NCBI GenBank assembly: GCA_900318255.1
Contig: ONJX01000020.1
Coordinates: 1-48,625 of the forward strand
From: an uncultured Prevotellaceae bacterium
GTDB lineage: Bacteria > Bacteroidota > Bacteroidia > Bacteroidales > Muribaculaceae
DNA length: 48,625 bases
Reading direction: 5' to 3'
The position numbers and the translations under genes are program-made. Positions 8,555 to 15,254 of the stretch are shown one piece after another (positions within the stretch are counted from its first letter, which is position 1; each line of letters opens with the position of its first letter). The notes below the pieces were generated by a model, which saw only the letters and a list, made by a program, of their open reading frames with translations, was not told the DNA's origin and ran no database searches.

Positions 8555-8755
8555 TTACTCCTCCTTGATTTCCTTGGTGATGTCGTCGATGAGCTCGTCC
8601 ATCTCCTGGTCTTTGAGGTTTATACCCTTTTTCTTGAGGATATCAGCAATCTTGTTGCGAGTTTCTGCACCCTTGGCAGGAGCAAAAAGGAGACCTACAG
8701 CGGCACCTGCTAACGCACCGCTCAATACTGCTAAAATGATGTGTACTGGTTTCAT
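8555..8755 (-). CDS. YtxH domain-containing protein (first copy)
   Basis: Small protein of 66 aa with a Gly/Ala-rich hydrophobic helix (LSGALAGAAVGLLFAPAKGA) ending in the YtxH motif, followed by KKKGINLKDQEMDELIDDI. It opens the leftward operon YtxH-YtxH-holin-like-orphan. The two YtxH genes look like a tandem duplication that has diverged. Function is inferred only as envelope or stress related. Confidence 0.82.
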   Translation of the reverse strand: MKPVHIILAVLSGALAGAAVGLLFAPAKGAETRNKIADILKKKGINLKDQEMDELIDDITKEIKEE

Positions 8756-8805
8756 TTCTAAATATTTTATAGGGTTAATAAATCAATCTCTCTTCTTCTC
8801 GATTA

Positions 8806-8813
8806 CAAATATA
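8806..8813 (-). promoter_or_regulatory. -7 element of the YtxH operon
   Basis: The minus strand reads TATATTTG, a TAnnTTTG match about 50 nt upstream of the first YtxH start. No TTG at the expected spacing. Confidence 0.45.
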
Positions 8814-8942
8814 GCACATTTATTTAAATGTTGCATCTTTTTTAGCATTTTTTTTGATATTTACGCCTCATTATGTTCAGCGATCAATCAACCACCACGA
8901 CTGCACATCATGCGATGTGCGACATTAGACACACCACCCGTA

Positions 8943-8984
8943 ACACAATGCGTCCCAGCTCTTGAGAACTGGAACGCACCGTGT
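8943..8984. repeat. Long imperfect hairpin in the YtxH upstream region
   Basis: Nested arms ACAC/GTGT, TGCGT/ACGCA, CCAG/CTGG and TCTTGAGA pair in order with single or double mismatches between them, forming a hairpin of about 42 nt. It directly abuts the 84-bp repeat copy that follows and has no T-run. Confidence 0.55.
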
Positions 8985-8990
8985 GTTTGA

Positions 8991-9074
8991 ATAAAATGCT
9001 CGTGCTTGGGTTGCTCTGAGCACGGACAAGGCACGCCTTGTCCCTACATTTCCTCTCGCCTACTAGCATTTTAT
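8991..9074 (-). repeat. 84-bp dispersed repeat, inverted copy
   Basis: Bounded by ATAAAATGCT and AGCATTTTAT, with a central palindrome GGACAAGGCACGCCTTGTCC at 9024-9043. It has the same length and layout as the tandem units at 10643-10810 but lies in the opposite orientation. It sits between two leftward genes. Confidence 0.8.
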
Positions 9075-9122
9075 CAAAATTGCCACTTGTTTTATTTTTT
9101 AAAGCGGAAGCAGCAAAATAAG

Positions 9123-9779
9123 CTAGTCGTCGAGGTTAAAGCCAAGAGGTTTTAAAGCACTTTTAGGCAATCGAGACCGCTTGGTAATCGCTTTTCTCTT
9201 AGGGCGATCGGTAACGACAGTGCGCTTGCGAGTGAGATAGTTTTCGCTTGTTGTAACAGTTTTTCCCGTGGTGCGCTCCAGCTCAACAACATCTTTGCCA
9301 ATGAGCATGAAATCTCCATTCTGGTAACGGAACACGTGAGTTGTAGTAGGCTGAGTGTAACTTCCTGCCGTAGCAAAAAATTCCAAATCGATTTGTAGTG
9401 ATCCAGATTTTGTGATGTCAAGAGACGGAGTTATCGCCAAGAACTCGTCTTCACGAGCCGGAATTACGTTGTCATACTGCTTGAAGAGCTTGTAGTTGCC
9501 ATTCTTGTCACCCCAATAGATAGCAAGAACCGGTTGATTGAAATTATACACATAGCCGTCGTCACGAGTTTTCATTTTCTCCTTGTTGCAAGGAGTGGCG
9601 ATGATTACGAGATCGGGCAAGCCATCACCATTCATGTCACCAGTCTTGAATGTCGATTCCCATCCATTAGGAACCACGTCGGCAGCGCTTTTGCCGCTAG
9701 TCTTAAGACCTTGCGCCAAGGCCTGCAGTGGCATCAGCGCCGCTGCAACCACAATAATACTAAAGATTGTTTTCTTCAT
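9123..9779 (-). CDS. Secreted protein with FG-GAP/VCBS-like segment, unknown function
   Basis: Protein of 218 aa with a signal peptide (about 1-22, ending ALAQ). Residues near 45-60 read TGDMNGDGLPDLVIIATP, an FG-GAP/VCBS-style calcium loop. The region around GSYTQPTTTHVFRYQNGDFM resembles strands of periplasmic propeller-like proteins. The C-terminus is basic (KRKAITKRSRLPKSALKP). It is related in layout to the next gene (9826-10509): both have a MKK signal peptide, a ND/GN calcium-like loop, a GSY segment and a late basic stretch before a LP-containing end. Last gene of the secreted-protein island. No enzymatic motif seen. Confidence 0.7.
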   Translation of the reverse strand: MKKTIFSIIVVAAALMPLQALAQGLKTSGKSAADVVPNGWESTFKTGDMNGDGLPDLVIIATPCNKEKMKTRDDGYVYNFNQPVLAIYWGDKNGNYKLFKQYDNVIPAREDEFLAITPSLDITKSGSLQIDLEFFATAGSYTQPTTTHVFRYQNGDFMLIGKDVVELERTTGKTVTTSENYLTRKRTVVTDRPKRKAITKRSRLPKSALKPLGFNLDD

Positions 9780-9825
9780 AATAAAAAATTCTTTAAATGT
9801 GCTATTGTCTAAAAAAAGTCACACG

Positions 9826-10509
9826 TCACATACCATACGACGCAAGGATGGTGCGCCACTCGGCAGGGAGCTGCGACTTCTTGTTGGTTGCCACCTTCTT
9901 GTTGGCAGCAATCATGTCGTAATTGTTACCCTTAATAACTGTGTAACGTCGATTCACCCCATACTCCTTGTAAGCATTAGGGTCGGTAATCTCAATGAGA
10001 CTCTCGGTGGCAACCAACCGATTGCCTTTCCACACATAGCGAGTGTAATACTGCGAGCAGTAACTTCCAGAACCTGCACCCACAAGGAATTTCTTGCCAG
10101 GGTTTACCAGGAAATCCCCGTTTAACATATACATGTCGCCTTCCATCTGCACAAATTCCCCCTTGCCATCGTCCCACAGCAATATTGTGCTACAGTTGCG
10201 CGACGCAGCAGGACCTGCCAGTATATCCATGTTGCCATCAAAATTAGCATCAAGATAATACAAGTCGCCACTGGTCACTTCGAGGGAAAACGATTGTGCC
10301 AACTCTCTTCCACGATAGATGCTCACGTTGTAGGTCCCTTCTTCTTGCTGCTGGCTCGTTGCCTTTATAAACGACAGCGATCTTGGGCAGTCAGTGATGT
10401 TGTAAAAACCGTGTTTATCGGTTTTGGGGTGCATAGCTCCCTGAGCAGTGGCAAGCATTGGCATTAACGCCAATGAAACCAGCATGATGCTATAGAACAC
10501 TTTTTTCAT
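9826..10509 (-). CDS. Secreted protein of unknown function, relative of the 218-aa neighbour
   Basis: Protein of 227 aa. The ATG at 10509 begins a clean signal peptide (MKKVFYSIMLVSLALMPMLA, then TAQG) and is chosen over an in-frame TTG nine bases earlier. The mature part has DANFDGNMDILAGPAA, an FG-GAP-like loop, then GSGSYCSQYYTRYVWKGNRL and a Lys-rich tail. This arrangement parallels the downstream protein, so the pair probably arose by duplication. It lies 46 nt upstream of that gene and 346 bases downstream of the ricin-type gene, the gap being filled by a tandem repeat array. Confidence 0.7.
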   Translation of the reverse strand: MKKVFYSIMLVSLALMPMLATAQGAMHPKTDKHGFYNITDCPRSLSFIKATSQQQEEGTYNVSIYRGRELAQSFSLEVTSGDLYYLDANFDGNMDILAGPAASRNCSTILLWDDGKGEFVQMEGDMYMLNGDFLVNPGKKFLVGAGSGSYCSQYYTRYVWKGNRLVATESLIEITDPNAYKEYGVNRRYTVIKGNNYDMIAANKKVATNKKSQLPAEWRTILASYGM

Positions 10510-10576
10510 AAACAACAATTATTAATTAAGTATAATTTAAAAAGTCAATGGTTTGTGTAAATCAAGCAAATACAAC

Positions 10577-10810
10577 AAAAATGCGATTAAGCGAGACAAA
10601 GCTAAGCTTGCTTAATGCTTTGCGAGCGTGAGCATTTTATCTAAAAATGCGATTAAGCGAGACAATTTGTAGGGACAAGGCGTGCCTTGTCCGTGCTAAA
10701 GCCTTGCGAGCGTGAGCATTTTATTTAAAAATGCGATTAAGCGAGACAAGTTGTAGGGACAAGGCGTGCCTTGTCCGTGCTAAAGCTTTGCGAGCGTGAG
10801 CATTTTATCT
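10577..10810. repeat. Three-unit tandem repeat array of a dispersed 84-bp element
   Basis: Unit A 10577-10642 (66 bp), unit B 10643-10726 (84 bp) and unit C 10727-10810 (84 bp). Each begins AAAAATGCGATTAAGCGAGA and ends GCGAGCGTGAGCATTTTAT, so the outer bases of each unit are roughly inverted (AAAATGC / GCATTTT). Units B and C contain a perfect 9-bp-arm palindrome, GGACAAGGCGTGCCTTGTCC, at 10673-10692 and 10757-10776. Unit A lacks it and carries AAGCTAAGCTTGCTTA there instead. A fourth copy lies inverted at 8991-9074. The array fills the 346-base gap 10510-10855. Confidence 0.9.
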
Positions 10811-10855
10811 AATAATGAGTTGTGTTAAATAATTAACGCAGATTTAGTTATTATA

Positions 10856-11368
10856 TTATTTGTTGATTTTCCACTTCTGGTTTTTGCCACCTTTATTGCG
10901 ATAAAGGATGATATTATTGCCATTGACAATGTTGCCCTGAGTCAAGTCAATCACATACTCGGGGTTGAGAGCCGACTGGATATAGAAATATCCATTGCCC
11001 GCAGGTTCTAAACACCACTTTTGAGCTTTTGTGCCATTGAAGTGGTATAGCTGGATGTTAGTGCCATTCTGAACTATACCTTTCTTCAGATCAATCACAT
11101 ATTCGGTGTTCATGGCCGAGCGAATGAAATAAGTGCCATCGCTATTGGGCTGGAAGTACCACTGCTGAGCTCGTGTGCCGTTTGAACGGTATAGCTGGAT
11201 GTTACGACCATCCTGAACTATACCCTTATGCAAGTCAAGACAGTAATGTGTATCTAACGCAACATGGACATAATAATATCCCTTGGCCAGTTGAGCAAAT
11301 GCTTTGTTTGTCCCAATAATTGCCATCATGCAAACCAGAGTGGCAAAGATAATTTTTTTACTTCTCAT
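10856..11368 (-). CDS. Secreted ricin-type beta-trefoil lectin domain protein
   Basis: Probable carbohydrate-binding protein of 170 aa. A signal peptide (about 1-25, ending AFAQ) is followed by a single beta-trefoil made of three subdomains. Each has the pattern YV/CIDL..GIV..G.NIQLY..NGT.AQ.W, and the three QxW motifs are AQQW, AQKW and NQKW. There is no catalytic domain, so it is a stand-alone lectin. The ATG at 11368 is preferred over an in-frame TTG six bases upstream. It belongs to the leftward secreted-protein island, 47 nt after the RsiV-like gene. Fold assignment is strong; the ligand is unknown. Confidence 0.88.
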   Translation of the reverse strand: MRSKKIIFATLVCMMAIIGTNKAFAQLAKGYYYVHVALDTHYCLDLHKGIVQDGRNIQLYRSNGTRAQQWYFQPNSDGTYFIRSAMNTEYVIDLKKGIVQNGTNIQLYHFNGTKAQKWCLEPAGNGYFYIQSALNPEYVIDLTQGNIVNGNNIILYRNKGGKNQKWKINK

Positions 11369-11415
11369 AGTCAAAATTTATTACAAATTGTTTATAAAAA
11401 TGCGTGAAATAATTC

Positions 11416-12249
11416 TTACTTTAATAAACTTCTCCCATATTTAGTGAGGAGTTTTTTGCTAAGAAGTGTCTTGAGAGGTATGGGCACCTCAACAATTCCG
11501 TCGCTGAATGGACCAACTTGATAAGGCTGGAACACAAAAACCAACTTATTGCCCTTGACATAGAAATTCTCTATATCCACCTCGTGGACATCATCATACC
11601 ACTTACAGTCTTTGTCGCGCTTGTCATACTTTGGTATCAGGCGCAACACCTTACTGGTACTAGTCACAATGTCCTTAAGCTGGATAGGACGATTGAGAGC
11701 CACATCAAATGGGTAATAACTAGCGCCATACGTGTCATGTGCTCCACCATAGTAGCTGCTGCCATTCTCAACAAAGAACAGAATATTGCCCTCTGTGTGG
11801 TTTAACTTCATGTCAACAGTCTCATACCAACAACGCTCGGGTTCTTTGTCGGGGCTGATGTTTTGAATTCCAGGCCCCATCTCCTTGATGGTATATTCCT
11901 GAACCATAACGTTTTCCCTCAGAATGTCGTGAACCCACTTCTTGACACACCCAGCGAGAGTGTTGACATCTTCGGGAATGTTAGGAAACGACTTGGGATT
12001 GTGGCTTGCATAGAAAACCGACTCCACCAAGAACTCGTTGAGAGCAGGGCACTTCTTGCCATTGACGGTTTCAGGCCAATCGGCAGATGCTGATTTTTTA
12101 AATTTGTAGCCGAGGTCTTGAGGCTCTTTTGGGTCAAACATTCTAATAGAGTCGGACACCTCAAAATGTTGAGTCTTAACATTGATGCCTGAGGTCGCCC
12201 AAGCCCCAAAAGCCAAGAGCATAAATGAGATAAGAAACTTAGCTTTCAT
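11416..12249 (-). CDS. RsiV family (DUF3298-type) secreted protein
   Basis: Protein of 277 aa with a signal peptide (about 1-19). The C-terminal half carries the DUF3298/RsiV hallmarks: SSYYGGAHDTYGASYYPFD, a QLKDIV segment, and near the end LVFVFQPYQVGPFSDGIVEV followed by a PIPL strand. In Bacillus the same fold forms the lysozyme-binding extracellular half of the anti-sigma factor RsiV. Here there is no transmembrane anchor or sigma-binding part, so it is a free secreted or periplasmic version whose ligand is unknown. Middle gene of the secretome island. Confidence 0.8.
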   Translation of the reverse strand: MKAKFLISFMLLAFGAWATSGINVKTQHFEVSDSIRMFDPKEPQDLGYKFKKSASADWPETVNGKKCPALNEFLVESVFYASHNPKSFPNIPEDVNTLAGCVKKWVHDILRENVMVQEYTIKEMGPGIQNISPDKEPERCWYETVDMKLNHTEGNILFFVENGSSYYGGAHDTYGASYYPFDVALNRPIQLKDIVTSTSKVLRLIPKYDKRDKDCKWYDDVHEVDIENFYVKGNKLVFVFQPYQVGPFSDGIVEVPIPLKTLLSKKLLTKYGRSLLK

Positions 12250-12285
12250 AATGATGGGAGATTATTATTTTATATAATTACTGCA

Positions 12286-12726
12286 TTAGAAAGTGCACAT
12301 ACCATCCCATTCGAGAAGGTCGCCGCGCACGTAGCCTGTCTTACCATTAACGCTCACTTTATACCAGCCGTTTACTTTGCCCAAGCACTTGAAACATTCT
12401 GGCGCACCACCTAATTTTACTGGGTCAATGATTTGTGTTACAATTGCCGCGTTAGTTGTAGGCTTCTTGCGGACATTGAGGTTGCCGGTGCGTGACTGGT
12501 CATAATAGACCACACCTTGCCCCTTTGCTGCACTAAAGGTTACAACTTTATTGCCGGCCTTAGGCACGTCATAACGGTCTTGAACATCTACCGTGTAGGT
12601 TTTGCTGTTGGTCTTCACATAGCGCCCAACCACATTACCACGACTGTCAACAACCATCTTCATGCTTTGGGCGTTTATCACCCCAAAGCCCAGAAGCACA
12701 AAAGCTAAAAATAAAAACTTCTTCAT
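12286..12726 (-). CDS. Secreted bacterial SH3 (SH3b) domain protein
   Basis: Protein of 146 aa with a signal peptide (about 1-19, ending INAQ). A beta-rich segment precedes a C-terminal SH3b domain: NLNVRKKPTTNAAIVTQI, then KVNGWYKVSVNGKTGYVRGD, the typical LNVRxxP...GWxKV...GxVxxxxL layout. SH3b domains often bind peptidoglycan cross-bridges or other envelope ligands. Two Cys (ECFKC) sit inside the domain and a third near the C-terminus, so a disulfide is possible. Part of the leftward secretome island, 36 nt from the RsiV-like gene. Confidence 0.85.
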   Translation of the reverse strand: MKKFLFLAFVLLGFGVINAQSMKMVVDSRGNVVGRYVKTNSKTYTVDVQDRYDVPKAGNKVVTFSAAKGQGVVYYDQSRTGNLNVRKKPTTNAAIVTQIIDPVKLGGAPECFKCLGKVNGWYKVSVNGKTGYVRGDLLEWDGMCTF

Positions 12727-12776
12727 TGTTTTACTAATACTTTTTAAAGTTTTTGTTTTTTGTCAATGATAGAATC

Positions 12777-13436
12777 TCAATCGATGTTGAATGATGAGCC
12801 GTTCCATTTCAGTGTGCCAGTGCGCTGCATCGCTTTAGGCACTGCGGTGGGTTCAGCCATGCGGAATGTGATGTTCTTGCCTGTGCGAGGAAGTGAGAAG
12901 ATGGGCTGGTACTTGTTGGCATCCTCATTTTGGGCAGTGCTCACGTCATTAATCACCTTCTTGGTGGCCCGGCTGCGGTCAATCATGTCGATAGGTTCTG
13001 GCACACGGTCAAAAGGTTCTTCAATGAGAGTCATGATTTTGTTCTTCACATCATAACGGTAGAACTCAAGGTAGCTCTCATCAAGTGCCGAGCCACTGAG
13101 CACCCTATTGATGCCTATCAGTTTCTCGTTCTTGTTGTCGCAGTTCCAATAGCACATCTCGAGGGTGAAAGACTCACCACCGGTTATAGAGGTGTATTTC
13201 ACATAGCCATTCTTGGCATCTACCACACACCGCTTAGAGTTTCCCTTGGTGAACGCAGCAAGAGCCTGACGCTCAGGGCTCCCCTTTTCAAACTGGGTGC
13301 AATAGGCTCGTGCAAAATCTTTGATTGTGGGTTTAGCACCCGAGTATTTAACGTTACAACTGCCTGGCTGGGCCAAGGCAAGTGCCGGCATCGCGCAAAT
13401 GGCGATAATCAGTAATGATTTCAAAATGTGTTTCAT
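12777..13436 (-). CDS. Secreted protein of unknown function
   Basis: Protein of 219 aa that I do not recognise. Its signal peptide (about 1-22, ending ALAQP) closely resembles those of the 218- and 227-aa proteins further along. The mature part alternates short strands and has four Cys (C27, AYCTQF, KRCVV, MCYWNCD), suggesting a periplasmic or extracellular disulfide-bonded fold. The segment ESYLEFYRYDVKNKIMTLIE resembles the report strands of periplasmic beta-sandwich proteins. Located between the SUMF-like and SH3b genes within the island. Confidence 0.65.
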   Translation of the reverse strand: MKHILKSLLIIAICAMPALALAQPGSCNVKYSGAKPTIKDFARAYCTQFEKGSPERQALAAFTKGNSKRCVVDAKNGYVKYTSITGGESFTLEMCYWNCDNKNEKLIGINRVLSGSALDESYLEFYRYDVKNKIMTLIEEPFDRVPEPIDMIDRSRATKKVINDVSTAQNEDANKYQPIFSLPRTGKNITFRMAEPTAVPKAMQRTGTLKWNGSSFNID

Positions 13437-13475
13437 AACAAAAAAATATTTTAATATTAATACTGATGATGCTGA

Positions 13476-14306
13476 TTATAGAGTCATAGCAAGGCGAAAT
13501 CCAATCATAGGGCAGCGAGTGCCAGGAATGTCGCCATCACGGTCACTCACTCGCAAGCGATTAAAGTCGCAGCCCCAATGACCACCACGATTAACGCGAT
13601 TTTCGGACTTTACGCCACCTTCTGGATTAAGGGATGGAGAAGCAGAATAGTAGTTCTCGTCATACCAGTCGCTGCACCACTCCCACACGTTGCCGCTCAT
13701 GTCGTAGAGACCAAGCTCATTAGGAAGCTTTTGTGCCACCTTATGCGTCATTTCGTCACTGTTGCCTTTATACCAAGCCACTGCGTCAAGGTCATCACCT
13801 CCGGCATATTTATATCCTTTGCTCTTGTTGCCACCACGAGCAGCATACTCCCACTCGGCTTCGGTTGGTAACCTGAACTTCTTGCCAGTCAACTTATTAA
13901 GTTCAGCAATAAACTCCTCGCAATCATAATAAGCGACATTTTCCATGGGACGCTTGCGCCCTTTAAACTCACCCTCATTGAGTGTTTTGCCCATAACAGC
14001 TCGCCACAATTCTTGAGTTACCTCGGTTTGACCTATTGCAAAGGTGTTAACCGTCACTTGATGAGCTGGTTTCTCACGAGGAGTAGCTTCAGCATCATTG
14101 TCACTGGCTCCCATCGTGAATGTTCCACCATCAACAATCACCATCTTGAATTTCACACCCTTAACAGTGACTGTGAGCATGTTTTGAGTTTGTTCCACAC
14201 TCACTTTGTTACGCTTTGATGTCTTCTTTTTCCCTTGAGCAGAGAAAGTGCCCGCACTTGTTATGAGGCAAAACAACAATAGAAATAAAATTTTAGAGCT
14301 TCTCAT
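13476..14306 (-). CDS. Secreted SUMF1/FGE-fold protein, probably not a formylglycine-generating enzyme
   Basis: Protein of 276 aa with a signal peptide (about 1-22). The sulfatase-modifying-factor fold covers about 50-276: VDGGTFTMGASDNDAE, IGQTEVTQELWRAVMG, FRLPTEAEWEYAARGG, LYDMSGNVWEWCSDWY and NRVNRGGHWGCDFNRLRVSD. Active FGEs use a Cys pair five residues apart near the last motif. Here only one Cys is present (GHWGCDFNRL) and the partner position is Leu, so formylglycine generation is unlikely; no sulfatase of that type is near. A binding or structural role (C-type-lectin-like fold) is more probable. The ATG at 14306 is chosen because an upstream TTG would overlap the previous coding end. 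Confidence 0.85.
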   Translation of the reverse strand: MRSSKILFLLLFCLITSAGTFSAQGKKKTSKRNKVSVEQTQNMLTVTVKGVKFKMVIVDGGTFTMGASDNDAEATPREKPAHQVTVNTFAIGQTEVTQELWRAVMGKTLNEGEFKGRKRPMENVAYYDCEEFIAELNKLTGKKFRLPTEAEWEYAARGGNKSKGYKYAGGDDLDAVAWYKGNSDEMTHKVAQKLPNELGLYDMSGNVWEWCSDWYDENYYSASPSLNPEGGVKSENRVNRGGHWGCDFNRLRVSDRDGDIPGTRCPMIGFRLAMTL

Positions 14307-14322
14307 ATAATTAATGTATTTT

Positions 14323-15240
14323 TTAGTTACCAAGTAGGATGTTATAGACAGCCGTCACATCGGCGGCTGTGATGGTGCCATCGCCGTTTTGGTCGCCATT
14401 AACGATGTGGCTGCTGTCGTTGTTGAGCATGAAATCATAGAGCGCTGTAATGTCGGCAGCAGTCACAGTGCCGTCGCCGTTCACGTCGCCGTTCACGTCA
14501 CCTGTTCCCTCAAGTGCCGGAATCTCAAAAGTTTTAGTAACCTCAATTGTACGTATTCGGGGATTAGAGAATATCACTTTAGCTGTGGCTTCAATGGTCT
14601 GCACATCGTTGGTGCGCTGAATCCAATAGGGCATTCCCACCCATGTCCCGTTTATGTAGAGTCTTAACTCGCAACCGCCGTCTGCTTCACTGGGGTGATA
14701 GTCAAATTCTATGGTGCAGTGGTCATCATATACTGTAGGGTCAGGGAAAACAAGCGTTCCCGTTGGCTCTATGTAATCTTCCACCAAAGCCTGAATGGCG
14801 GTAACCGCATCTACTTTGTTAGGAGAAAAACTAATTTGGCCATAATCGCATTGCATGTACTGCTTTGTGCCATATAAATTGGAGCAGATGTAAAAATTGC
14901 TTCCACTGCCTTCTTCTACATAATTAGTTGATTGACTAAACCAGTAAGGGGTAAATTCCCATCCATCACTCATGCATTTCCCTAGGGCTTTGTTGTAAAT
15001 CACAATTTTTCCAGTGCTTGACTGCAAAAAACACCACAAGTATTCATCAGCCGATGATGAAGATTCGGTCGCATTAAGTTCAGTATAATTAGAGCAAAGG
15101 TAGTATCCTGCAATTTTCAATTTATACCAGTGGATAGGATAAGTCGAAGGATTAGGAGTAGTCACAAAAGGCAGAGCATGAGATGCAGCCCAGCCAAGAG
15201 ACAAAACCAAAAAAATAAATAATCTTCTCATGAGTTTCAT
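14323..15240 (-). CDS. Secreted trefoil-like protein with dockerin-type tail
   Basis: Protein of 305 aa. A signal peptide (about 1-23) is followed by a domain (about 35-150) with LWCFLQSSTGKIVIYNKALG, shared with the N-terminus of the upstream 613-aa protein (MWCF...YRVYNKGKGKYLS) and reminiscent of ricin-like trefoil blades. A beta-sandwich segment follows (about 165-240). The tail (about 252-305) has two dockerin repeats. The first begins with a duplicated unit, GDVNGDVNGDGT, where the sister proteins have GDVNGDG. Gaps of 14 and 16 nt to its neighbours argue for one transcript. Function unknown; surface glycan binding is a reasonable inference. Confidence 0.75.
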   Translation of the reverse strand: MKLMRRLFIFLVLSLGWAASHALPFVTTPNPSTYPIHWYKLKIAGYYLCSNYTELNATESSSSADEYLWCFLQSSTGKIVIYNKALGKCMSDGWEFTPYWFSQSTNYVEEGSGSNFYICSNLYGTKQYMQCDYGQISFSPNKVDAVTAIQALVEDYIEPTGTLVFPDPTVYDDHCTIEFDYHPSEADGGCELRLYINGTWVGMPYWIQRTNDVQTIEATAKVIFSNPRIRTIEVTKTFEIPALEGTGDVNGDVNGDGTVTAADITALYDFMLNNDSSHIVNGDQNGDGTITAADVTAVYNILLGN

Positions 15241-15254
15241 ATTTTTAATTGATA

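Noticed and set aside
10577..10810. CRISPR-like array
   Set aside because: The units are 66-84 bp and follow one another with no unique spacers, and no cas gene is present. It is a tandem repeat of a dispersed element.
13476..14306. Sulfatase-activating formylglycine-generating enzyme
   Set aside because: The second catalytic Cys is replaced and no partner sulfatase is in the island.
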